A stretch of DNA of 64,000 nt. It comes from Streptacidiphilus carbonis (GTDB lineage: Bacteria > Actinomycetota > Actinomycetes > Streptomycetales > Streptomycetaceae). The stretch spans positions 139,042 to 203,041 of the forward strand of contig NZ_BBPM01000008.1 of assembly GCF_000787775.1 (NCBI RefSeq). The letters are read 5' to 3'. The notes under the pieces were generated by a model. That model searched no databases, was not told the origin of the DNA, and was given only the letters and a program-made list of their open reading frames with translations. Position numbers and translations under genes: made by a program. Shown here in pieces: positions 27,843 through 34,911 of the stretch (its first letter is position 1; every line of letters starts with the position of its first letter).

Positions 27843-28043
27843 TCACTTCAACCGCCGACACCCCACCGTCCCGCAATGCTCGCGACGGCGGACAATGACT
27901 CCAACCGAATGCTGCGGGATGGTGTTCCCGCAGGCCAGGCAGATCCACCCGGAAACGCTACGCCGACGGCGAACGCTTCCCCCGACACGCCGCGAGGATT
28001 CGGGCGCACAGTCCTCACATGGGCATTCATACCCGCGGTGCAC
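27843..28043 (-). CDS. Small Cys-rich, Arg-rich hypothetical protein (putative zinc ribbon)
   Basis: 66 codons, GTG start at 28043. Seven cysteines and several histidines cluster as CPCEDC near the N-terminus and CLACG...HCGTVGC near the C-terminus, a zinc-ribbon-like arrangement, separated by a basic RRRRS stretch. GC3 is clearly lower than in neighbouring genes and I see no good Shine-Dalgarno, so it could be chance; against that, the ordered CxxC pairs are unlikely in random GC-rich translation. Lies upstream of clpC in the same direction with an 87-bp gap, and may share its transcript. I do not recognise a function. Confidence 0.5.
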   Translation of the reverse strand: MHRGYECPCEDCAPESSRRVGGSVRRRRSVSGWICLACGNTIPQHSVGVIVRRREHCGTVGCRRLK

Positions 28044-28183
28044 CCAGGTCCATACCGACTTTCCCGCATCAGGTGTTCGCCTACCGAGAAGTCGGACGAT
28101 CGGTGCGGGCCGGATGCGTGACAGCGGGCAGCGGAAGGGACCCCCAGCGTAACCGGAGCCGGCTGTCGCGAGTTGGGCAGGAT

Positions 28184-28528
28184 GTGACCACCCATCAGCA
28201 CGACGCCGTGGAGGCCCCGCTGGACGCGGGGCTGGCCGCGCTCGCGCAGCTGCGCAGGCGTGGACGGCCCTGCGGCCAGGTCGCCGTGGAGGGCGACCGG
28301 CTGCTGCTGCGGCTGGCCCCCGGCAGCGCCGAGGACGTCCCCGAACTGCTGCAGTGGCTGGGCTGGGGACACCTGGACGGGGTGCTGCGCACCCGCCCCA
28401 TGCCGCTGGTGCCCCACCAGGCCCGCCACGGGGCCGCTGACGCCCTCGCGGAGCACCAGCTGCCGCAGACCCTGGACACCCTCGCGGACGCCTGCGTACG
28501 GGCCCTCCTGGAGGGCGGCGTCCGCTGA
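28184..28528 (+). CDS. Hypothetical protein
   Basis: 114 aa, unrecognised. GTG at 28184, shortly after GGGCAGG. The sequence is mostly predicted alpha-helical with a short beta segment (CGQVAVEGDRLLLRLAPG), repeated Leu/Ala heptads and a helical end (TLDTLADACVRALLEGG). Codon use is typical of the genome (third positions nearly all G/C), supporting coding. A longer in-frame extension to 28019 is Arg-rich with poorer codon use and was not included. Convergent with lsr2 and separated from clpC by the small Cys-rich ORF. No signal peptide or membrane segment. Confidence 0.6.
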   Translation: MTTHQHDAVEAPLDAGLAALAQLRRRGRPCGQVAVEGDRLLLRLAPGSAEDVPELLQWLGWGHLDGVLRTRPMPLVPHQARHGAADALAEHQLPQTLDTLADACVRALLEGGVR

Positions 28529-28592
28529 CGCCCGACCTCCGGCCGGTACGGCCCCGTACAGCCTCGTACCGGGCGCGCGAAGTCGCCGGCCG

Positions 28593-28940
28593 TCAGCCGT
28601 TGGCCTTCTCGTACGCCTCGCGGACCGTGCTCGGCACCCGGCCGCGGTCGTTGACCTCGTGGCCGTTCTCCTTGGCCCAGGCACGGATCTTGGCCGTGTC
28701 CGGGTTCCCGCCCACCGGACGCGGCGAACGGCCGCGGCCGCGGCCGCCGCTGACGGCACCGCGCCCGCTCTGCTTGCGGCCCTTGTCTGTGTACGGCGCC
28801 AGCAGCTCGCGGAGCTTGCCGGCGTTCGTGTGCGTGAGATCGATCTCGTAGGCAACCCCGTCGAGAGCAAACGTCACCGTCTCGTCCGCCTCGCCGCCCT
28901 CGAGATCATCGACAAGAAGGACCTGGACCTTCTGCGCCAC
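28593..28940 (-). CDS. lsr2: Lsr2-family nucleoid-associated xenogeneic silencer
   Basis: Lsr2 bridges AT-rich DNA and silences horizontally acquired genes in actinobacteria. The 115-aa protein begins AQKVQVLLVDDLEGGEADET, the conserved dimerisation beta-sheet, includes the YEIDLTHTNAGKLRELLAPY helix region, a Gly/Arg-rich linker, and the C-terminal AT-hook-like domain KIRAWAKENG...DRGRVPSTVREAYEKA with the DNA-contacting RGR triplet. GTG at 28940 gives the standard start; GGAAAGGGAAG precedes it. The upstream region (28941-29077) is AT-rich by local standards and includes a GGAAAG/CTTTCC inverted repeat near 28977-28998, so autoregulation is plausible. Confidence 0.97.
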   Translation of the reverse strand: MAQKVQVLLVDDLEGGEADETVTFALDGVAYEIDLTHTNAGKLRELLAPYTDKGRKQSGRGAVSGGRGRGRSPRPVGGNPDTAKIRAWAKENGHEVNDRGRVPSTVREAYEKANG

Positions 28941-29077
28941 GGGCTTCCCTTTCCTCAAAAGCATGGATTACTTGTAGGAAAGGAAACCCTCTTTCCGGCG
29001 AAAATTCAAACCCTCTGCCCGAAGTGCTGTCCGGCAACGCTTCCGAACCCGCCCGAACCCGGCTCGACGGACCCGGG

Positions 29078-29581
29078 TCAGAGGTGCAAGAGCATCCGTG
29101 TGTTGCCCAAGGTGTTGGGTTTGACGCGTTCCAGATCCAGGAACTCCGCAACACCTTCGTCGTAGCTTCGCAGGAGCTCCTCGTACACATCGGCGTCGAC
29201 CGGAGTCGACCCGATCTCGACGAAGCCGTGTTTGGCGAAGAAGTCCACTTCGAACGTCAGACAGAAAATGCGGCGCACCCCGATCCAGCGCGCGGTCTGC
29301 GTCAACTTCTCCAGAAGCCGGTGCCCGATGCCGGTGCCGCGGCAGGAGGGGTCCACCGCCAGGGTGCGCACCTCGGCGAGATCCTCCCACATCACATGCA
29401 GTGCGCCGCACGCCACCACCTCGGCGTTGTCGTCCCGCTCGGCCACCCAGAACTCCTGCACCGACTCGAACAGGGTGACGGTGGGCTTGTTCAGCAGGAT
29501 CCGTTCGCGCGCGTAGCCGTCCACCAGCCTGCGGATGGCCGGTACATCGCTGGTCCGCGCGCGGCGGATCGTGAGCTCCAT
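29078..29581 (-). CDS. argA: Amino-acid N-acetyltransferase (short-form ArgA)
   Basis: GNAT-fold enzyme catalysing the first step of arginine synthesis, acetyl-CoA + L-glutamate to N-acetylglutamate. The 167-aa protein resembles the short ArgA of mycobacteria throughout: IRRARTSDVPAIRRLVD start, VQEFWVAE, the acetyl-CoA loop RGTGIGHRLL, and the diagnostic ending SYDEGVAEFLDLERVKPNTLGN. It lacks the amino-acid-kinase domain of enterobacterial ArgA. ATG at 29581. It starts 9 bp beyond the 3' end of the BlaI-type gene in the same direction, so co-transcription is likely. Confidence 0.88.
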   Translation of the reverse strand: MELTIRRARTSDVPAIRRLVDGYARERILLNKPTVTLFESVQEFWVAERDDNAEVVACGALHVMWEDLAEVRTLAVDPSCRGTGIGHRLLEKLTQTARWIGVRRIFCLTFEVDFFAKHGFVEIGSTPVDADVYEELLRSYDEGVAEFLDLERVKPNTLGNTRMLLHL

Positions 29582-29590
29582 GGAAGGACG

Positions 29591-30022
29591 CTATCGTGCC
29601 GACGGATCCCCGGTCCCACCGGTGCTTTCCGGAAGCGGCGCCTCGGGAGCCGCTTCGGCCGGCGGCGGGGCGGCGACCCGCAATGCGTCGCGCAAGGCGT
29701 CCTGTTGTTCGGGCGACATCATGCCGAAGAAGTGGACCAGGGCCGCGGCCGGGTTGTCACTGGTCGCCCAAGCGTCGTTCATCAGCGCCGCGGTATAGGC
29801 CTCGCGGGAGGACACCGGCTCATATCGGAAGGCACGGCCGTCCTGTTCCCTGCGGAGCCAGCCCTTCTGGAACAACTTGTCCATCACGGTCATCACCGTG
29901 GTGTAGGCGAGCTCACGTTCCCGCAGCAGATCCTCGAGAACCTCGCGAACCGTCACCGGGCGGTTCCACTGCCATACCCGGGTCATCACCTCGTTCTCGA
30001 GTTCACCGAGTTGGCGCACCAT
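29591..30022 (-). CDS. BlaI/MecI/CopY-family transcriptional regulator
   Basis: 143-aa winged-helix repressor. LGELENEVMTRVWQW is the conserved first helix of Penicillinase_R proteins, VTVREVLEDLLRERELAYTTVMTVMDKLFQKGWL spans the helix-turn-helix, and RAFRYEPVSSREAYTA the wing. The C-terminal helix (MMSPEQQDALRDAL) is a short dimerisation segment followed by an Ala/Pro-rich tail. No BlaR1-type sensor peptidase is adjacent, so this is a stand-alone regulator of unknown target. ATG at 30022 has GGAGAG 8 nt upstream; an in-frame ATG at 30049 is less well placed. Confidence 0.9.
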   Translation of the reverse strand: MVRQLGELENEVMTRVWQWNRPVTVREVLEDLLRERELAYTTVMTVMDKLFQKGWLRREQDGRAFRYEPVSSREAYTAALMNDAWATSDNPAAALVHFFGMMSPEQQDALRDALRVAAPPPAEAAPEAPLPESTGGTGDPSAR

Positions 30023-30151
30023 CGCCGTTCTCTCCCCCTGAGCACACATGGCACAGCACATATCGCCTTTGCCGGACATAGGCATTGTGCAGGTTCCGGC
30101 CGTGAATGGGGGCCGTTCCGGTACTGCGATTCTTACCTTCGGTTCCGGACA

Positions 30152-30322
30152 TCAGTCCTTGGCGAGGCGCGGACCCGGGGTGGCCGCCACGGTGATCGCC
30201 TCGGCCACGGCGTCCTCCTTGGCCGCATTGGCCCCGCCCTGGTTACGGAACAGGGTGCGGATCATCAGGCTGAAGGCGATGCACATCACGACGGGGGGCG
30301 TCAGTGCCTCGATGTACTGCAT
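30152..30322 (-). CDS. Small single-pass membrane protein (56 aa)
   Basis: Short ORF starting MQYIEALTPPVVMC, with one hydrophobic helix (VVMCIAFSLMIRTLF, about residues 11-25) followed by a hydrophilic Ala-rich tail ending PGPRLAKD. Coding is supported by G/C third positions and by its neat fit between the lysS terminator and the BlaI-type gene, both on the same strand. The short N-terminus and a basic residue (RTLFRNQ) after the helix suggest N-out, C-in topology. Function unknown; similar tiny membrane ORFs occur beside lysS in streptomycetes, to my recollection. Confidence 0.65.
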   Translation of the reverse strand: MQYIEALTPPVVMCIAFSLMIRTLFRNQGGANAAKEDAVAEAITVAATPGPRLAKD

Positions 30323-30373
30323 GGTTCCGGACCGCCTCTGGGCATGGGGAATGACTTGCCGGGGAAAAGGCTA

Positions 30374-30406
30374 ACCCCGGCCCCCGCAGGCGGCGGGGAC
30401 CGGGGT
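30374..30406 (-). terminator. lysS terminator hairpin
   Basis: ACCCCGG-C-CCCCGC (30374-30387) pairs with GCGGGG-A-CCGGGGT (30393-30406): a 13-bp GC stem with one mismatch and a 5-nt loop, about 20 nt past the lysS stop. Classic streptomycete hairpin without U-tract. Confidence 0.85.
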
Positions 30407-30425
30407 CACTGCTGTCGGGGGCGGC

Positions 30426-31949
30426 TCAGCCCTGGGTGTCCGGCTTCACCAGCGGGAAGAGCACCGTCTCCCGGATGTTCTTGCCGGTGAGCAGCATGAT
30501 CAGCCGGTCCACGCCCATCCCGAGCCCGCCGGTGGGCGGCATCGCGTACTCCAGCGCCCGCAGGAAGTCCTCGTCCAGTTGCATGGCGTCGACGTCGCCG
30601 CCCGCCGCCAGCAGCGACTGGGCGGTCAGCCGGGCCCGCTGCTCGACCGGGTCGACCAGCTCGGAGTAGCCCGTGCCGATCTCGGTGCCGAAGATCATCA
30701 GGTCCCACTTCTCGGCGACCCCCGGGTTGCTCCGGTGCTGCCGGGTCAGCGGCGAGACCTCGGTGGGGTAGTCGCGGATGAAGGTCGGCTTCACCGCCGC
30801 CTCCTCCAGCAGCCGCTCGACCATCTCCAGCACGATCTGGCCGTGCCCCCACTGCTTCTCGTAGGGCACGCCGGCCGCGTCGGCCAGCTTGCGCAGCTCC
30901 TCGACGGTGGTGTCCGGGGTGATCTCGGTGCCCAGCTGCTCGGAGATGCCGCCGTAGACGGTGATCTCGGCCCAGGGCTCGGCCAGGTCGATCTCGTGCT
31001 CCACGCCGTGCGGGTCCACGCCGCGGATCACCGTGGTGCCCAGGGCGTCCCGGGCGGCGTTGACGATCGTCGCCCGGATCATCTCGGCCTGGGTGTCGTA
31101 GTCCCCGTAGGCCTCGTACGACTCCAGCATGGTGAACTCGGGGTTGTGCGTGGAGTCCGCGCCCTCGTTGCGGAAGTTGCGGTTGATCTCGAAGATCTTC
31201 TCCGCGCCGCCGACCGCGAGCCGCTTGAGGTAGAGCTCCGGGGCGATCCGCATGAAGAGGTCGATGTCGTACGCGTTGATGTGGGTCTTGAACGGACGCG
31301 CGTTGGCGCCGCCGTGGACCGGCTGCATCATCGGGGTCTCGACCTCGGTGAAGCCGCGCTCCTCATAGGTGCGGCGGATCGAGCGGACCACCTTGCTGCG
31401 CAGGTACAGCATCTCCCGCGCGGCCGGGTTGACGATCAGGTCCACATAGCGCTGGCGCACCCGGGCCTCGGGGTCGGTCAGGCCCTTGTGCTTGTCCGGC
31501 AGCGGGCGCAGGCACTTGGCGGTGATCGCCCAGTTGTCGACCATGATCGAGAGCTCGCCGCGCTTGGAGGTGATGACCTCGCCCTCGACGCCGACGTGGT
31601 CGCCGAGGTCGACGTCGGACTTCCACGCCGCCAGGCTCTCCGCGCCGAGCCGGTCCAGCGAAAGCATCACCTGGAGGTCGGCGGTGCCGTCGCGCAGGGT
31701 GGCGAAGCACAGCTTGCCGCCGGTACGGCTGAGCACGACCCGGCCGGCCACGCCGGCGCGGTCACCGGTGGCGTGGTCGGCCTCCAGGTCGGGGTAGGCG
31801 GCGCGCAGGTCGGCCAGCGTGGTCGTACGCGGGAAGCCGACCGGGTACGGGTCGATGCCGGCGGCGCGCAGGCGCTCCAGCTTCTCGCGGCGTACCCGCA
31901 TCTGCTCGGGAAGGTCGTCGGACGCAGGTACGGGGTTCTGATCAGTCAC
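30426..31949 (-). CDS. lysS: Lysyl-tRNA synthetase, class II
   Basis: Charges tRNA-Lys. The 507-aa enzyme has an N-terminal OB-fold anticodon-binding domain (GRVVLSRTGGKLCFATLRDG) and a class II core: motif 1 RRTYEERGFTEVETPMM, motif 2 FEINRNFRNEGADSTHNPEFTMLE, and motif 3 GLGMGVDRLIMLLTG. Length and motifs are complete. The GTG start at 31949 has no Shine-Dalgarno but a -10-like TACCCT 6 nt upstream, so the mRNA may be leaderless. The N-terminal extension of the frame on the same strand (to 32927) is shadow of the upstream gene. No T-box leader was seen. Confidence 0.97.
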   Translation of the reverse strand: MTDQNPVPASDDLPEQMRVRREKLERLRAAGIDPYPVGFPRTTTLADLRAAYPDLEADHATGDRAGVAGRVVLSRTGGKLCFATLRDGTADLQVMLSLDRLGAESLAAWKSDVDLGDHVGVEGEVITSKRGELSIMVDNWAITAKCLRPLPDKHKGLTDPEARVRQRYVDLIVNPAAREMLYLRSKVVRSIRRTYEERGFTEVETPMMQPVHGGANARPFKTHINAYDIDLFMRIAPELYLKRLAVGGAEKIFEINRNFRNEGADSTHNPEFTMLESYEAYGDYDTQAEMIRATIVNAARDALGTTVIRGVDPHGVEHEIDLAEPWAEITVYGGISEQLGTEITPDTTVEELRKLADAAGVPYEKQWGHGQIVLEMVERLLEEAAVKPTFIRDYPTEVSPLTRQHRSNPGVAEKWDLMIFGTEIGTGYSELVDPVEQRARLTAQSLLAAGGDVDAMQLDEDFLRALEYAMPPTGGLGMGVDRLIMLLTGKNIRETVLFPLVKPDTQG

Positions 31950-31955
31950 GGTGCA

Positions 31956-31961
31956 AGGGTA
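31956..31961 (-). promoter_or_regulatory. Candidate -10 (TACCCT) for leaderless lysS
   Basis: Reads TACCCT on the minus strand, 6 nt before the lysS GTG; there is no Shine-Dalgarno in between. Initiation at the G of GTG would give a leaderless mRNA. Confidence 0.4.
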
Positions 31962-31977
31962 TCGAGCACACAGCAGT

Positions 31978-32008
31978 GCCCCGCCACCCGTTTGAAGGGC
32001 GGCGGGGC
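31978..32008 (-). terminator. Terminator hairpin upstream of lysS
   Basis: GCCCCGCCACCC and GGGCGGCGGGGC (31978-31989 / 31997-32008) form a 12-bp stem with one mismatch and a GTTTGAA loop. It ends the upstream minus-strand ORF (stop at 32042), insulating lysS. Confidence 0.8.
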
Positions 32009-32041
32009 GTTGAACGGTCCCGGCGGGCTTTCGGGGCGGCC

Positions 32042-32899
32042 TCAGCCGGTACCCGTGGCCAGCTCGGAGCCGGGAGCCGGCGACTGCGGTTTGCGGACCC
32101 CGCGGGGGAAGAGGTCGGCCGGGGTCGGCACCGGGCGGACGGCGGGGCGGGCCTTCTTCTTCTGCTGCTGCTCCTTCTCCTCGTCCGGCTCGACGGGGGC
32201 CTCGTCGGGGCGGCCTTTGCTGGGAAGGGAGGGGGTGTCGGACGAAGCCATGGGGATGTGACCTCCACGTCGGTTCGGCAGGGAGAGCTGGGCTCCCCCC
32301 GGGCTGCTCCAGATTTCCGGGGTGCGACCCCCCGTACCCCCGCGCGGACGCGGCGTGCGCGCCGGACGGGCGAACTCGGTCACCGTGCCGCCGGCGCCCA
32401 GTTGGGGCGGCCTCGTCGCGGCCTCCAGCCTGCGCCGCACGGCGGCTTCGGCGAGCTCGCCGCAGCGGGCGCGCAGGGCGAGCCTGCGGGTGCGCTCGGC
32501 CGTGGCGCAGGGCTGCGCGGTCAGCGAGCGCAGCGCGGCGAGGTCGTCGGCCTCGGGCTGGTAGCCGTCGGCGACCGCCTCGTCCAGCCGCTCCAGGTAG
32601 CCGCCCGCGCTGCCCGGCAGGGCCTGCCGGTAGCGGGCCAGGTCGGCCAGCGCGAAGGCGCGCATCCGGCCCGCCTCGTGGACGGCCTCGTCGATGGCCT
32701 CGGTGAGCCGCAGGACGTCCTGGACGTCCGCGGCCCAGCCCAGCGGTTGCGGGGAACGGGCCGGGAGCAGGGCGGGCGAGGTGGCATGAGTGGGTGTCAG
32801 ACTCGGTGGGTTCAAGACCTGGGCGAGGGCGCGCCGCAGCACCCGCAGCTCGTCCGCACTGAAGGCCATACCGCCGCGAGTCCCGTGAGGCGTAGGCAT
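32042..32899 (-). CDS. Conserved-looking helical protein; ORF may contain two genes
   Basis: 285 codons open without a stop. The N-terminal two-thirds (from FSADELRVLRRALAQVL through LDEAVADGYQPEADDL to about residue 150) is strongly helical and probably a folded domain of unknown function. The last 69 residues, starting at an internal ATG at 32250, are low-complexity (Pro, Lys, Glu; EEKEQQQKKKARP). That ATG has a perfect GGAGGT 9 nt upstream, so a separate small protein may be made from within the frame. The ATG at 32899 has no SD, but TAGTGT lies 6 nt before it (leaderless candidate); ATG at 32869 is an alternative. A strong terminator follows. Confidence 0.7.
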   Translation of the reverse strand: MPTPHGTRGGMAFSADELRVLRRALAQVLNPPSLTPTHATSPALLPARSPQPLGWAADVQDVLRLTEAIDEAVHEAGRMRAFALADLARYRQALPGSAGGYLERLDEAVADGYQPEADDLAALRSLTAQPCATAERTRRLALRARCGELAEAAVRRRLEAATRPPQLGAGGTVTEFARPARTPRPRGGTGGRTPEIWSSPGGAQLSLPNRRGGHIPMASSDTPSLPSKGRPDEAPVEPDEEKEQQQKKKARPAVRPVPTPADLFPRGVRKPQSPAPGSELATGTG

Positions 32900-32905
32900 G
32901 TGTCG

Positions 32906-32911
32906 ACACTA
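32906..32911 (-). promoter_or_regulatory. Candidate -10 (TAGTGT) for leaderless ORF at 32899
   Basis: TAGTGT on the minus strand, 6 nt before the ATG, with no Shine-Dalgarno. Same spacing as the lysS, radA and GT4 candidates. Confidence 0.35.
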
Positions 32912-32982
32912 TGCCCGCCGTGACCAATTTGTGATTATCGACGCGCAGGGGGTTCCGACGGATTTACAGGTGCGGGCCGTAG

Positions 32983-33074
32983 ATGGTTGGTCGCGCAGTT
33001 CCCCACGCCCCTACCGAGTGCAACCGGGCCAGTTGCAGACCCCCGGGGGTGCGAGGAGCTGCGCGACCAGCCAT
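32983..33074. repeat. Palindromic interspersed element, copy 3
   Basis: Left arm intact except one change (CGCAGTTCCCCACGCCCC), inner TGCAAC...GTTGCA palindrome present, right arm more diverged (GGGGGTGCGAGGAGCTGCGCG). Lies just past the coaX stop. Divergence suggests an older copy. Confidence 0.85.
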
Positions 33075-33100
33075 GCACAATCCGCACCTGAAAACTGCCC

Positions 33101-33886
33101 CTACCCCGCGGTGTTGCGCTCGTACACCAGCCGGAGCCCGATCAGCGTCAGCCACGGCTCGTGCACGTCGATGGAGCTCGCCTCCCCCAGGACCAGCGGG
33201 GCGAGCCCCCCGGTGGCGATCACCTGGACGTCGTCCGGATCGGTGGACAGCTCCGCCGCCATCCGGTTGACCACCCCGTCCACCTGTCCGGCGAAGCCGT
33301 AGAGGATGCCGGACTGCATGCACTCCACGGTGTTCTTGCCGATGACGTTCCGCGGCCGAATGATCTCGATCTTCGGCAGTTTCGCGCCGCGCAGTCCCAG
33401 CGCCTCCACCGAGATCTCGATCCCCGGCGCGATCGCCCCGCCGACGTAGTCCCCCCGCTCGTTGACGGCGTCGAACGTCGTCGCCGTGCCGAAGTCCACC
33501 ACGATGCAGGGGCCCCCGTAGAGGTGCTTGGCCGCGAGGGTGTTCACGATGCGGTCCGCGCCCACCTCCTTGGGATTGTCGGTGAGCACGTGCACGCCGG
33601 TCTTGACGCCCGGCTCCACCAGCACCGCCGGGACGTCCCCGTAGTAGCGGCGGGTCACCTCGCGCAGCTCGTGCAGCACCGAGGGGACGGTGGAGCAGAT
33701 CGCCAGGCCGTCCACGGTGTCCTCGCCCAGCGCGGGGTGCGCCCCCATCAGCCCCTGCATCAGCACCGCCGTCTCGTCGGCGGTCCGGCGGGGGTCGGTG
33801 GACACCCGCCAGTGCTCCACGATCTCCTCGCCGTCGAACAGGCCGAGGACGGTGTGGGTGTTGCCGACGTCGATGGTGAGCAGCAT
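33101..33886 (-). CDS. coaX: Type III pantothenate kinase
   Basis: Phosphorylates pantothenate in the first step of CoA synthesis. The 261-aa protein shows the acetate-kinase-superfamily motifs of CoaX: LLTIDVGNTHTVLGLFDG (phosphate 1), VGADRIVNTLAA and VVDFGTATTFDAV (phosphate 2), GGAIAPGI, and VIATGGLAPL (adenosine). Actinobacteria usually have CoaA as well, so this may be one of two kinases. ATG at 33886, 41 bp after nadC in an operon-like run with panD and panC, which supply pantothenate: a coherent NAD/CoA precursor cluster. The last gene of the run; repeat copy 3 lies right after its stop. Confidence 0.96.
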   Translation of the reverse strand: MLLTIDVGNTHTVLGLFDGEEIVEHWRVSTDPRRTADETAVLMQGLMGAHPALGEDTVDGLAICSTVPSVLHELREVTRRYYGDVPAVLVEPGVKTGVHVLTDNPKEVGADRIVNTLAAKHLYGGPCIVVDFGTATTFDAVNERGDYVGGAIAPGIEISVEALGLRGAKLPKIEIIRPRNVIGKNTVECMQSGILYGFAGQVDGVVNRMAAELSTDPDDVQVIATGGLAPLVLGEASSIDVHEPWLTLIGLRLVYERNTAG

Positions 33887-33927
33887 GGGGGCGCCGTTCC
33901 TAGATGGGTGAGTGGCCGGTCGGGGGA

Positions 33928-34911
33928 CTATCCGCGCAGGTCCAGGCCGATGTCAAGGATGGGCGAGGAGTGGGTCAGCGCGCCCACCGCCAGGTAGTCC
34001 ACGCCGGTCTCGCCGACGGCGCGGGCGTTGTCCAGGGTCAGCCCGCCGGAGGACTCCAGCTTGGCCCGCCCGGCCACCAGCGCGACGGCCTCGCGCAGCT
34101 CCGGGACGGTGAAGTTGTCCAGCAGGATCAGGTCCGCCCCGGCGTCCAGCACCGGCTGGATCTGGTCCAGCCGGTCCACCTCGACCTCGACGGCCAGGTC
34201 CGGGAAGGCGTCGCGGACGGCCTTGAACGCCTCGGCGACTCCGCCGGCGGCGATCACGTGGTTGTCCTTGACCAGCGCCGCGTCCGACAGCGCCATCCGG
34301 TGGTTGGTGCCGCCGCCCGCCCGCACCGCGTACTTCTGCAGCGCGCGCAGCCCCGGCGTGGTCTTGCGGGTGTCCCGGACCACCGCGCCGGTGCCCTCCA
34401 GGGCGTCGGCCCAGGCCCGGGTCGCGGTGGCGATGCCGGAGAGGTGGCACAGCAGGTTGAGCGCGCTGCGCTCGGCGGTGAGCAGGTCGCGGGTCCGGGT
34501 GGTGACGCTGAGCAGCACCTGCCCGGCCTCGACCCGGTCGCCGTCCTCGGCGTGCCGCTCGACGCTGAACTCCTCCTCGGCGACCAGCGAGAGCACCGCC
34601 TCGGCGATCCGCAGCCCGGCGACCACGCCGGCCTCGCGGGCGGTGAAGTCGGCGGTGGCGACGGCGGCCTCGGGGACGGTGGCGACCGAGGTCACGTCCT
34701 CGCCGCCGGCCAGGTCCTCGGCCAGCGCCAGGGTGGCGATGTCCTCGACCTCGACCGGGTCCAGGCCGGCCTCCTCCAGCAGCGCGGCCAGCGCCGGGTC
34801 CAGGCCGGTGACGTACTCCTCGCCGCAGGCGCAGCCGTCACCGCATCCGCCGCCCTCGCCCTCGACGAGTTGGAGCTCCGGATGGTCGTGGTCGTGGTCG
34901 TGCGCGGTCAC
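33928..34911 (-). CDS. nadC: Nicotinate-nucleotide pyrophosphorylase (carboxylating)
   Basis: Converts quinolinate and PRPP to nicotinate mononucleotide in de novo NAD synthesis. The core (from about residue 36) matches NadC: LALAEDLAGGEDVTS, LNLLCHLSGIAT, RDTRKTTPGLRALQKYAVRAGGG, KDNHV, and LDNFTVPELREAV. The N-terminal 30 residues are unusual: an HDHDHDH run (4-10) and a cluster CGDGCACG with C23, C27 and C29, both potential metal ligands. GTG at 34911 overlaps the nadB stop (GTGA) and has GAGGAG upstream, supporting this start and the extension. 327 aa versus about 285 for typical NadC. Confidence 0.95.
   Translation of the reverse strand: MTAHDHDHDHPELQLVEGEGGGCGDGCACGEEYVTGLDPALAALLEEAGLDPVEVEDIATLALAEDLAGGEDVTSVATVPEAAVATADFTAREAGVVAGLRIAEAVLSLVAEEEFSVERHAEDGDRVEAGQVLLSVTTRTRDLLTAERSALNLLCHLSGIATATRAWADALEGTGAVVRDTRKTTPGLRALQKYAVRAGGGTNHRMALSDAALVKDNHVIAAGGVAEAFKAVRDAFPDLAVEVEVDRLDQIQPVLDAGADLILLDNFTVPELREAVALVAGRAKLESSGGLTLDNARAVGETGVDYLAVGALTHSSPILDIGLDLRG

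Noticed and set aside
30086..30151. BlaI operator between the BlaI-type gene and the small ORF
   Set aside because: Searched for a TACA...TGTA-type palindrome; only weak symmetry was seen, so no operator is listed.
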